NCBI GenBank assembly: GCA_009746045.1
Contig: RPFO01000496.1
Coordinates: 64,465-128,464 of the forward strand
Origin: Mesostigma viride
Lineage: Eukaryota; Streptophyta; Mesostigmatophyceae; Mesostigmatales; Mesostigmataceae
Reading direction: 5' to 3'
DNA: 64,000 nucleotides
Positions within the stretch are counted from its first letter, which is position 1, and each line of letters opens with the position of its first letter. Below the pieces are notes generated by a model. It had not been told where the DNA came from. It searched no databases and saw nothing but the letters and a program-made list of their open reading frames with translations. A program made the translations under genes and the position numbers. This document shows positions 22,001-31,194 of this stretch, piece by piece.

Positions 22001-25000
22001 CCCTCGCCTAATCCATCCCCATCCCCCCCTCCCTCCCTTCCCCCCCCCTACCTCCCCCACCCCACCCCACCTTTCCTCCCCACCAGCTTCTGCCATATTG
22101 CTATCGACTCGGAGGGCACCTTCGGCCGTGTGTGCCCACATACATCCCCATACAAATACTCACGCAAATACTCACATGCGGACATGCCCCCCTTGCCCTC
22201 CCCCCCCAGCTTCCCCCATATCGCGATCGACGCGGAGAACAAGGTCGGTTCCATCCACCGGCCCGGCCGTGGCCAGGAGTCCACCGCGTGCGGTGCCCTC
22301 ATCGGCGCCCTGGCCCAGATCAAGGCCAGCGGGGTGGACCCCCTCTGCAAGACGCGGGGCGTGCACGAGCCGCACGACTGCGAGTTCTCCATCTGCCGCG
22401 CGCGCATGGCGCGGCGGCTCAAGGCGACGGGGCTGGACACGGCGCAGGTGGACTTGGTGACGTTTACGGGCATCGCCGAGGAGTGCATCACGCATGATTT
22501 GGAGGAGCTCATCCAGGCCACGGTGGACACGTGAGTGGATTGCGGTCACTATAGCTACAATAGGATAGTGTTCACTGTAGTATTAGATAGAGTGTAGCAA
22601 GTAGATGTGTGGCTGTCAGGATCCAGGACGCACGTGGGTGCTCCGGTGGTCACTGTACTTTATAGCGAAATCGATTTTCATCATTATTGGTGGCTTTAGT
22701 TAGTAAGGATGTCAGTGGACACGTGATCCTGGTCACTCTACAGCCATTTGAGTGGCTGTAGGTAGAGTGAATGACGTGGTCAGAACGCGGTGCACATGTG
22801 CATGTGTGTGGCTAGAGTGACTGTAGCTAGTCAGGAATCAGCGGACGTGTGAGTGGGGGCCCTCGTATGTATCATTTCCTTGTGCGTCGTCTTCTATTTC
22901 TTGGTCACGTGACTCCGAGTCTTGACCCCCTCTTCTGTTATTCCCCTAGTTGCCGCCCACTTATCTCTTACGTCTCCTATTTGCCATCCCCTTAATCTCA
23001 CCCCCTTGAGACTCTCTCATCTACCTCCCCGGGCCCATGGCGGCCTATCTCTTCCGCTCCTATTTGTCGTTCTCCTGTTTGTTGTCCTCTTTATCTCACC
23101 CCTTGAAACTATCTCATGTATCTCGTTCCATCTACCCCCCCCCCCCCAGCTCCAAGGCGGGCTATCTATTACTTTGAGTTGTCACCCCCTTGCCTCTTGC
23201 CTCTCCTAATCGTTGTCCCCTTTTACGTGTTTCAACCCTTTTTCCCTCCTAAGTATCTCCCCCTCCCACCCACCCACCCACCCACCCACCCACCCACCCA
23301 CCCACCCACCCACCCACCCACCCACCCAGCTCCAAGGCCGACAATCTATTACTTTTGTCACCCCATTACCGCTGGTAATTGTTGTCCCCTTCAACGTATT
23401 TCATTGGACGTGTATTTCAGCCCTCGTGTTCTCCTCATTACCTCCCCCCATGGATCTCCCCCGCCAGCTCCAAGGCGGATTACGCGGTTATCACGGGCGT
23501 CCAGATCCACTCGTGGGAGGCCGAGGCGAACGCAAAGGACCCCATGCGCGCAGGCGATGGCGATAACTTCGAGTTTGTGTCGCCGCGCAAGGCCTACTGC
23601 GTGGTGGGCGGCGTGCGCAAGGAGATGGACCTGTCCAAGATGCCCGGGTTGACGCCCCGCATGATCACGCTCATGCGCCACAGCAACATCGCAAAGGAGG
23701 GGCCCACGGGGGGGAGGTTCCCCGTCAAGACCGCCGCGGGGGGCACGGTGGCCACGCGGGTGCTCACGGATAAGAAGAAGGTCATGGTCGCGCCTGGGAA
23801 GGTACGGCCATACTGTATCAATTAGCTCATGAGTTGGATATAGGGTGCCTAGTAGGTATACGATAAGAAGAAGGCCATGGTCGCGCCTGGGAAGGTATGA
23901 CCGGATTAGGTAGCTTAGGAGTTGGAGATAGGGTGCGTAGATACGATAAGAAGGAGGTGGTCGCGTCTGGGAAGGTACGACCATATTAGTTCGCTAGTTG
24001 GTTGAATGAAGGGTGCTTAGTTGTTATACATCGGAAAGAAGAAAATCATGGTGGCGCCTGGGAAGTACGACAATTTTTATCATCATATTCTTTGAGGTGG
24101 TGTGCTTAGTTTTTTACTCTCCAATATTAAGAAGGTCAATGTTGCATCGTGAAAGGCACGACGTTTAGTTTAGTTAGTCATCAACTGAGTCTTGCTTGCG
24201 GACTGCTCATTGATTCAAGGTAGCATCCGTAGTTACTTACTACCAGTGAAGGAGCGGTGTTTGGCTAGCTACCTGCTCGTGGTACGGGATGTTACTAACT
24301 AACCGAGGTAGGTTGTCTAAATAAGCAGTAAATCACTGAAGGCACAGGCTCGGCTGCTGTTTTGAGAGAGCGGGCATTCCATCGCTTGGTCCTAATTTTC
24401 CTTGACAATCATCCTAATTGAATAGCAACCCCTGTACATATTTGCTGCTGCGACAGGAGAGTTTTCTACACCCCTCAAAACCTTCCCTTCAGCCTCTACC
24501 GCCCTCGAACGACCCCCTGCCCAACCCCTCCCCCCTCCCTGCAGGCGCCACCCCCCCCACCGACCCCGATCAAGCTCTCTGACGCCCCCCCCGTGGACGA
24601 AGCCACGCGGCTGCGGCTACTGCAGGAGCACTTCCCCTACTTCTTGGGCTACGAGGACTTCGTCTCCCGCGTGGAGATCTCCCTCCATAAGCACGGCTTT
24701 GAGTCGTATAATTCCATCGTCTGCATCAACCTGTGCCGCGACGAGATCACCGGCGCGCTCAAGGAGAAGATCGACCGCGTGTTCGGGTCCAGCTTCAACG
24801 TCAACGGCCTGGGGGGGGTCCTCACGTGTGGCGTCACGGGGTTGAAGGCAGGGCTATCGCACTCGCCCACGTGTAGTTTCACGGGGCGTGAGCGATACAT
24901 TTTCTTCAGGTGTGTCCCGTTGTGATTACTACTACTTGATGCTTTGGTGCGTGCCCTTGGGGGTGTGCCTCCATCGATGCCTGGGTGGTCTCCGTGTAAG

Positions 25001-28000
25001 TCCTCGTCAGCCCTTGTCAGCCCTCGTCACCCTTGTCAGCCCTTGTCAGCCCTTGTCAGCCCTTGTCAGCCCTTGTCAGCCCTCGTCACCCTTGTCAGCC
25101 CTTGTCAGCCCTTGTCAGCCCTTGTCAGCCCTTGTCAGCCCTTGTCACCCTTGTCAGCCCTTGTCAGCCCTTGTCAGCCCTTGTCAGCCCTCGTCACCCT
25201 TGTCAGCCCTCGTCAGCCCATCTCGTGCATCGGGGGGGATGGTGGGGGTGCGCGAGCCATACATTGTCTTCAGGTAGCGCCCGTCCCATTCGCTTCTACA
25301 TCGTTGCGTGTTCCTACCGTTTGGGTGTTGTTGTCTTGCCTTGTCGCGTGTTCTTGAGTTATCGCGCCCATGTCTACATCATTGTGTGTTGTTCTTGCAG
25401 CATCTCTTTTTTTTTGTTCCTACTGGCCGCAATGGTAGTGGCCATCGTGGTTGGCGCATGAGGGGTATCCGTCCTCTTCTCAGCTGGGCCCTGTAAACCT
25501 CTTCGTTGTGTCTGGTATGGGGAGGGGCGGGGGGGGAAGGAGGGGCGGACTGCGTGAGTCATACATCTTTTCCAGGCATGCCTGCAACCAGACCGAAGGC
25601 TTTCATACATCTTCATTTCGTGGTGCGTGTGGAAGTGTGCATCGGTGTACGCGTTCAAAACAATGCGTATCTGTTTCCCTGTCGCTGGGGTCATTAGCGT
25701 TTCTTCTTTCTGCGTGCCTGCGATGGTGGTTGTGTGGGGGGGGGCTGTCTGGAAGCATCACACCTACTTCAGTCCACTCGTGGTTGCATCCATTGGGGTA
25801 AGTGAGTGGTATCTCCCTAATCCATCTACTCCTTTCCCCTCCCCCAAGTACCCCTCCCCCCTCCCTCCTCCCTCCCTCCCTCCCTCCCTCCCTCCCTCCC
25901 TCCCTCCCTCCCTCCCTCCCTCCCTCCTCCCTCCCTCCCTCCCTCCCTCCTCCTCCCTCCCTCCCTCCTCCCTCCCTCCTCCCTCCCTCCTCCCTCCCTC
26001 CCTCCCTCCCTCCCCTCCCTCCCTCCCTCCCTCCTCCCTCCCTCCCTCCCTCCCTCCCTCCTCCCTCCCTCCCTCCCTCCCTCCCTCCTCCCTCCCTCCT
26101 CCGTCCTCCTCCCTCCTCCCTCCCTCCCTCCCTCCCTCCCTCCCTCCCTCCCTCCTCCTCCCTCCCTCCCTCCCTCCCCCTCCCTCCCTCCCTCCCTCCC
26201 TCCCTCCCTCCCTCCCTCCCTCCCTCCCTCCTCCCTCCCTCCCTCCCTCCCCTCCCTCCCTCCCTCCCTCCCCCCTCCCTCCCGCCCTCCCTCCCGCCCT
26301 CCCGCCCTCCCGCCTCCCGCCCTCCCTCCTCCGCTCCCTCCCTCCCTCCCTCCTCCCTCCCTCCTCCCTCCCTCCCTCCCTCCCTCCCTCCCTCCCTCCC
26401 TCCTCCCTCCCTCCCTCCCTCCCTCCCTCCCTCCCTCCCTCCCTCCCCCTCCCTCCCTCCCTCCCTCCCTCCCTCCTCCCTCCCTCCCTCCCTCCCTCCC
26501 TCCCTCCCTCCCTCCCTCCCTCCCTCCTCCCTCCTCCCTCCCTCCCTCCCTCCCTCCCTCCCTCCTCCCTCCCTCCCTCCCTCCCTCCCTCCCTCCCTCC
26601 CTCCCTCCTTCCCGCCCTCCCTCCCGCCCTCCCGCCCTCCCTCCCTCCCTCCCTCCCTCTCTCCCTCTCTGCCGTCCTCCCTCCCTTTCTCTCCCCCCAT
26701 TTTTCTCACCCCCAGCATTCCATCGCCCCCTACAATCCATCTAACCCCCTCTTCCCCCACCCCCCACCCCTCCAAATTTCGTCCCAACCATCCCATTGGT
26801 TCCCCACCACCCCTTTCCCTCCCCAAAAAAACTTAGCCCCCCCGACACCTTCAATTTATTATTGTAATTTTTTTCCTCTGCTTCCCCCACATCGTGATGA
26901 ATTCGGAGGGCTCTGAGGGTTGCGTGTGCACGCACACGTCCTCACACGTATACTCCACGCCACGTATGCACACAAATGCCCCCCTCTTGCCCCCACCCAC
27001 CACCCACCACCCACCAAGCTTCCCCCCTCCCTCAAACTAATCCACCCCCCCTCTCGCCCTGCCCGCCTCCCCACCCCCATTCTGCACACAAACACCCCAG
27101 CTTCCCCCACATTGCGATCGACTCGGAGGGCACTGTCGGCCGCGTGTGCCGCCCGCTCCGCTCTGCGCCCTCCACCGCGTGCGACTCGTACATCTCCATC
27201 CTCGAGGACCTGCGCACGCAAGGCGCGATGAAGGTGTCGTCCATGGCGGTGGGGACCCACGACGGCAAGGACCCCGAGTTCAGCATCCTCAAGCAGCGGA
27301 TCGGGCGCGCGGTCGTACGCGAGGGGCGGCGCGAGGAGACGCTGGACCTGGTCAAGCTGACCAAGCTCGCGGAGCGGATGATCACGGAGGATTTGGAGAA
27401 TTTGATCCTCCAGACGGTGGACATCAAGAAGTCGGACTACGCGGTGAGCCCCTATGTATACTGGGGGCTTTGCTATGCATAAGATTGAGACAACTAGCGC
27501 ATATATATTCGCTGTTTGTTCATACTGCTACATATTTACTTTACTCTACATACATGGAAACAGGTCTCTTTTTTTTTAGACCCATTCATAGATTTTCATC
27601 CTACTTCAGGCGGCACACGTCATGAAGTCCGACTACTCTGTGAAGAATGATGCGGCACGCACAATAAGTAGATGACTCCTCAGTGACGAATGATGCGGCA
27701 CGCACAATTAGTAGATGACTACTCTGTGAAGAATGATGCGGCACGCACAATAAGTAGATGACTACTCTGTGAAGAATGATGCGGCACGCACAATAAGTAG
27801 ATGTAGTGTAGGGTTCGTTTGTCCCGTATTGCGGCTCAGCCTTATGATTTGAGCTGTTCCGCCTTATGTGTATTAGTGACCTAATGTGTATGAGTGAATG
27901 TGCATGTTGGTCCCATCGATAACAGCAGCCACCCATGGCCACGTGATGTGCTGTCCTGTGAGACACTGCGAGACACGGTACTCGTGGGCATGGTCGCCGT

Positions 28001-28879
28001 GGCACTGTCCATGTGTGGTGCGTCTTTTGCTCTTCAGCACTTCAACACTTCCCCTCGCATGCCCCAGGTGATGGCGCAAATCAAATTTGTTTCTTGTGTT
28101 TGACCATCATACATGTTTTCGGTTGTGTTTGACCATTTTTCCATCAGGAATCCACAGTTGTTTGTTGTGTTTTACCTTCACGTTAACTGCCTCGCATCCC
28201 ACGCACTTCCCCCCGCCCCGCGTCTTCAAAATTCCCATCTCTGATCGTTCTCATCTGGATTAGTTCCTACGCTTTTTGTATCCCCACTTCCTACGCTATT
28301 TGTTTCCCCACTTCCTACCCTGTTTGTATCCCCACTTCCTACCCTGTTTGTATCCCCACTTCCTACGCTATTTGTATCCCCACTTCCTACGCTATTTGTA
28401 TCCCCACTTCCTACGCTATTTGTATCCCCACGTCCTACCATATTTGTAACCCCACCCGGCCCCTGGGTGATAGTGGGCTGTACTGTCGATATACCACTTC
28501 TATTAATTCCAATAAACAAATGCGCCTCTATCATGTGCAACCCCCAGATGATCACTCGCATCCTTCATGTGTGCCATGATCCAGCGTGTTGGCTGTCTTC
28601 ACTGACTTCATGGAGGCACTGACGCGATGCACACGGCTTTCTTTTATTGTAATGACGATTGTCTGATGCCCTCGGTTCCAGGTAATCACGGGCGTCCAGA
28701 TCCACAACTGGCGCTCGGCCGACTCCCCGGCCGACGAGACGAGCCTCGAGGTGGTGGCGCCCAGCAGCAGCTACTGCGTGGTCGACGGCGTGCGCAAGGA
28801 GATCGACATCATCCGCACGCCCAGCCTGGCGCCGCGACAGGTGGAGCTGTTGGGCAACGCGGAGCAGGAGCTGTCGTGA
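19017..28879 (+). CDS. Tandem two-domain LCIB-like (theta-type carbonic anhydrase family) protein, seven exons
   Basis: Exons 19017-19413, 20375-21005, 22210-22530, 23468-23801, 24545-24909, 27101-27443 and 28682-28879 (TGA) have GT-AG borders and consistent phases (1,2,2,0,2,0), giving 862 residues. The LCIB family acts in CO2/bicarbonate handling near the pyrenoid of algae; its solved members are zinc beta-CA-like enzymes using two Cys, one His and an Asp-Arg pair. Domain 1 shows CRDE (Cys287), LTCGVTG (Cys318), SHAP (His329), [10 protein letters not shown] and STACGAL (Cys370). Domain 2 shows CRDE (Cys625), LTCGVTG (Cys656), SHSP (His667), [10 protein letters not shown] and STACDS (Cys710). 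Known relatives usually have one such domain. The N-terminus has a hydrophobic stretch ([18 protein letters not shown]), perhaps targeting or membrane. The start ATG and exon 1 assignment are the least certain parts. The FFS-FPHIAI motif is rebuilt by splicing in both halves. Confidence 0.85.
19493..19545 (+). repeat. Echoes of the LCIB-like exon 1 donor
   Basis: The real donor (GGCGCAAAAGGTAGGCCAGG, 19404-19423) is followed in the intron by GAAAGGTAGGG at about 19470, GGCGCGACAGATAGGCCGGG at 19493-19512 and a weaker GCAATCGTAGGCAAGACGGG at about 19520. Confidence 0.5.
19614..19772 (+). repeat. (GGGGT)n pentanucleotide array
   Basis: About 31 near-perfect GGGGT units in intron 1 of the LCIB-like gene. 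The four-G runs every five bases are ideal for G-quadruplex formation on the transcribed RNA and the plus strand. Confidence 0.97.
19948..20090 (+). repeat. 23-24 bp tandem repeat
   Basis: Six copies of TACCATTTTTGCTGCTGTGA plus TTC or TAT, in intron 1 of the LCIB-like gene. Confidence 0.9.
20166..20358 (+). repeat. 37-bp tandem repeat leading into the exon 2 acceptor
   Basis: About five copies of a unit built from GCACGCTGCCACTACCATCT and GCCCCCATCACCACCCG. The last copy runs straight into the real acceptor GGCACTCGCAG (20374), so the array looks like amplified acceptor-side sequence. Confidence 0.9.
20977..21215 (+). repeat. 105-bp tandem duplication of the exon 2 donor
   Basis: GGGAGCGATACGTCTTCTTC-AG occurs at the real exon 2 end (donor at 21006), again at 21110 with an intact GTAAGA, and again at 21215 where GT is lost. 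Copies one and two differ at only a few bases over 105 bp. A weaker relative (TTCCTCAGGTAAAGCAC) is at about 21473. Confidence 0.9.
22078..22150 (+). repeat. Fossil copy of the exon 3 start
   Basis: CCAGCTTCTGCCATATTGCT then ATCGACTCGGAGGGC would encode [16 protein letters not shown], a copy of the exon start that truly begins at 22210 ([16 protein letters not shown]). Its residues match domain 2 ([11 protein letters not shown], 27113) better than the adjacent domain 1 exon. Weaker copies are at about 21908 and 21760. Confidence 0.65.
22625..22861 (+). repeat. Echo copies of the exon 3 donor
   Basis: The real end GTGGACACGTGAGTGG (22523-22538) is echoed near 22625 (GGACGCACGTGGGTGCTC), 22711 (CAGTGGACACGTGATCCTGG) and 22839 (CAGCGGACGTGTGAGTGG). 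Confidence 0.55.
23035..23365 (+). repeat. Echo copies of the exon 4 acceptor, with a (CCCA)n run
   Basis: The real junction CGCCAGCTCCAAGGCGGATT (23462-23481) is preceded by CCAGCTCCAAGGCGGGCTAT at 23146 and CCAGCTCCAAGGCCGACAAT at 23326, and a weak one near 23035. The CCCA tetranucleotide run (23262-23326) directly precedes the second copy. Confidence 0.75.
23861..24163 (+). repeat. Graded echo array of the exon 4 donor
   Basis: The exon 4 end (GATAAGAAGAAGGTCATGGT then CGCGCCTGGGAAGGTACG, 23769-23806) is repeated at 23861-23899 (one change in the exon part, donor intact), 23944-23980 (several changes, donor intact), 24031-24070 and 24127-24163 (heavily changed, donor gone). The spacing is about 83-96 bp. 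Sequence between copies (GTTGGA, TAGGGTGC, TAG, ATAC) also repeats. Confidence 0.85.
25000..25215 (+). repeat. 10-bp tandem repeat (CCCTTGTCAG)n
   Basis: About 20 copies of CCCTTGTCAG with a few CCCTCGTCAC variants, 90 bp into intron 5 of the LCIB-like gene. Confidence 0.9.
25241..25580 (+). repeat. Echo copies of the exon 5 donor
   Basis: The real end GTGAGCGATACATTTTCTTC-AG then GTGTGTCCCG (24889-24919) is echoed at 25249-25285 (GCGAGCCATACATTGTCTTC, donor GTAGCG) and 25553-25577 (GTGAGTCATACATCTTTTCC, no donor), with a faint one near 25740. Confidence 0.7.
25851..26690 (+). repeat. (CCCT)n/(CCT)n pyrimidine array
   Basis: About 840 bp of CCCT tetranucleotides broken by CCT triplets and a few CCCGCCCT units, in intron 5 of the LCIB-like gene. 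The long Pro/Ser/Leu and Arg/Glu/Gly frames are artefacts. Confidence 0.97.
26870..26960 (+). repeat. Fossil copy of the exon 6 start
   Basis: CTTCCCCCACATCGTGATGA then ATTCGGAGGGCTCTG would encode [16 protein letters not shown], a decayed copy of the exon that truly starts at 27101 ([16 protein letters not shown]). The sequence after it resembles what follows the fossil copy at 22078. Confidence 0.65.
27617..27803 (+). repeat. 43-bp array seeded by the exon 6 donor
   Basis: Exon 6 ends AAGAAGTCGGACTACGCG-GTGAGC (27426-27449). In the intron CATGAAGTCCGACTACTCTG-TGAAGAATG begins an array of four 43-bp units containing GATGACTACTCTGTGAAG and ATGATGCGGCACGC. Confidence 0.7.
28265..28447 (+). 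repeat. 25-bp tandem repeat
   Basis: About seven copies of TCCTACGCTATTTGTATCCC plus CACTT in the last intron of the LCIB-like gene. Confidence 0.9.
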
Positions 28880-29897
28880 TACCCCGTTGACAAATATAGA
28901 CAAATATAGCAAGAGACAACGTATCCGTGAGACAACCAGCGGGGGGGAAGTAATCTGGAGAGTCCGGACCATGGTATCCGAGCATCGTTGGTCCTTGTTA
29001 AGAGCAAGGAGCTCTAAGCATGGGCCCCATGTTCAGCTGGTGTTCATGCAACCTGATGCAGCTCCTGTTGGACCTGCGGGGCACTGCGGAGCAGGAGCTG
29101 TGTGACCACATAGTAGGATGGCGTGGTCTTACCATGCCCCAGGAAAGTTTTTACCCCATTTTTTTCGGGGTCGCTCTCCAAAATAGAAAGACGTCTCGGC
29201 TCAGGAATGCGTGTGAAATGGGTGGTCGACATGTAGAGATCTCGAGAAACCGCCTAGAGATCACCGCCATGTCTAAAGCAAGGAGCTCTGAGGTTTGGTA
29301 GCTGTCTCGTGCAGTCCGCCAATAGGTGCAGGAACTGAAGCCAGTGGAAAGTATGGCAATCTGCGCATGATAGGGGTCCTTTAAGGGCCTGGCGCTGCTG
29401 GCTCCACGCGCACAGCGACGGATGTGCGGGACTGTAGGTGGGTGATGACCACACATCATGAAAAAAAGTGACTGTAGTGTTTATATACTACTAGGAGCCT
29501 TGGTTTGCGCCCATCTGATCATATGAGCTCTTAAGTTGTCCACCCTTTTTTTTGTGGCGAGCTCTGATCAGTTTCTTCATTCAGGCACTTCCAAGGTGAT
29601 TCTCTCTGGGATGACCCAGTATTAACAAAGGCAGCTTGTTTTAACAATTAATTAATTATTTAACTAATTAATTTACACGTAACTGTGTCACGTGAGCATA
29701 AGTCCACAGGGAAATGAATATGGGATGGGGTGGATGGATGTAGCTTTGTCTAGTTATCCTAGTTACAGGGTTGGGGGCACCACGGCCCGAATCGCAAAAA
29801 GCTTAGTCGATTGCACGCGGAGGCCCCGGGGCCACCGACTCGGTGGTGGTGTCCTTTGACATTACTGTCTGCCACCTAAAGCTATCTGTAATTAGGC
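28880..29897. other. Region downstream of the LCIB-like gene, no gene
   Basis: A diverged copy of the gene's last codons lies at 29050-29105: GCGGAGCAGGAGCTGT followed by GTGA, against GCGGAGCAGGAGCTGTCGTG at the true end. A fragment of repeat X is at about 28905-28985. The remainder shows nothing recognisable apart from AT-rich TTAA tails near 29645-29680. Confidence 0.55.
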
Positions 29898-29911
29898 GTC
29901 ATCTGCATTAA

Positions 29912-30084
29912 ATTAAGTTAAATTAAATTATAACATGCCTCCGTTGGGAGATCATGTAGCACATATTCCTTGATGGGTGGTGGGGTGGGGAGAGCCGCGT
30001 AATCGAACTAACCTAACGCTAATCTAGCTAGTCTAGAAAAATCCTAACTACCCTACTCATCAAAACGCCTCCTCCTCTTGGGGG
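29912..30084 (-). mobile_element. 5'-truncated LINE, type B 3' end, with target duplication
   Basis: GTCATCTGCATTAA flanks it at 29898-29911 and 30085-30098. On the minus strand it matches the 3' end of the LINE at 51085-52322 (the GGAGGAGGCGTTTTGATGAG stop-codon region, then hairpin and A/T tail). Confidence 0.8.
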
Positions 30085-30095
30085 GTCATCTGCAT

Positions 30096-30613
30096 TAATT
30101 AATTAATTAATTAGACTCGTGCTCCCGTCGGGGAGTCACGGAGCATTGACCCCGATGGATGGATGGATGGATGGATGGGTGCAAACATTCCTACCGGTCT
30201 AATCTATCTACATTGGCTACATACTACATCTATCTAACAGCATTCTAACTACAACATCTATCTAGGCAGCCGCACGCTGCCCTAGGGGGAGCTATCTGGC
30301 GTGCCTCCCGCGGGATTGCACACGCGGGCGCTTCCCCACGGGGGGGGGCTCGTTGTCCTCTATGACCTGGGCCCACTTGGCCTTGTCCATCATCTTCTTC
30401 CAAATCACGGAGAGGCCTAGGCCCCCCATGTCCTCTACTAGCTGTTCTTTGAAGGTGCGGGCCTTGCGGCGTCTAACATCACTGGGCCCAGCCCACGTCA
30501 GGAGGTGCCGTCCAGGCTGGGCTGGTCGCAGTCCTGCGGGGGGGCCACGTGAGGTGTCTACCTGGTTGGTGCGAGCTAGGTGCCCTACTAGCTGCAGGCG
30601 GCGTTGCTTAATG
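30096..30613 (-). mobile_element. 5'-truncated LINE carrying the ORF2 C-terminus, type A 3' end
   Basis: GTCATCTGCAT at 30085-30095 and 30614-30624 brackets the copy. Minus-strand coding 30613-30292 (TGA) encodes the tail of a LINE reverse-transcriptase polyprotein (RRLQLVGHLARTNQVDTS, LTWAGPSDVRRR, PPVGKRPR), parallel to 51840-52195. The 3' UTR includes an ATCC run (30157-30177), the hairpin CTCCCCGACGGGAG and a TTAA tail. The left target copy was later hit by the LINE at 29912. Confidence 0.8.
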
Positions 30614-30624
30614 GTCATCTGCAT

Positions 30625-31041
30625 GCCTCCATATTACAGACAAACCAGGGGATTCCCCGGGCGTAAGCCTGCATGCCCCGTCGAGGGTGGCACATGCATG
30701 TCCACATGCCTACTTGTCTAGCCTATCGCGGAAAGTCCATGGAGGGCGGCATGGCCAGCGCACGCAGCGCGCCGGGGGCATGCCATGTGAAAACAAATTG
30801 CCCGGGCTGTGCGAGCTTGGTGCCAGCTAGTCTGTCTGCATGATGTGTCTATACCTGATCTGTGCGGGCCTTGCAGGTGCCCAGCTAGGCCCAGGCGCCT
30901 GCATGCCTAAGAATGTGGGAAAGAGTGTGATGTCTCCTTGATATCTGTGGGGGCTCCGCGTGTGACCGCGTTTGGCATTCATAGCGATTCGGGCTGTGGT
31001 GCCCACAACCCTGTAACTAGGAACTAGATAGAGCTCTAGCA
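30625..31041. other. Intergenic, no gene recognised
   Basis: No coding signature. Short palindromic bits such as GCATGCCCCG only. Confidence 0.4.
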
Positions 31042-31142
31042 TTAATTAATTAATTAATTAAATAATTAGGAACATAACTCCGTTGGGAGTATCTGTAGCA
31101 CATAGCCCTTGAGATGGGGCATATGGCCTATACTACATTCTA
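31042..31142 (-). mobile_element. Short LINE 3' end (101 bp), type C, with target duplication
   Basis: AGCTCTAGCA flanks at 31032-31041 and 31143-31152. On the minus strand it ends GTGCTACAGATACTCCCAAC then GGAG and a TTAA tail, the counterpart of the end at 33690-33780. Confidence 0.75.
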
Positions 31143-31194
31143 AGCTCTAGCAATATCCATGCATTCCATCCCATAGAGTACATGTAGCACATAT

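Noticed and set aside
25603-26916. Large Pro/Ser and Arg/Glu/Gly frames
   Set aside because: CCCT array artefacts within LCIB-like intron 5.
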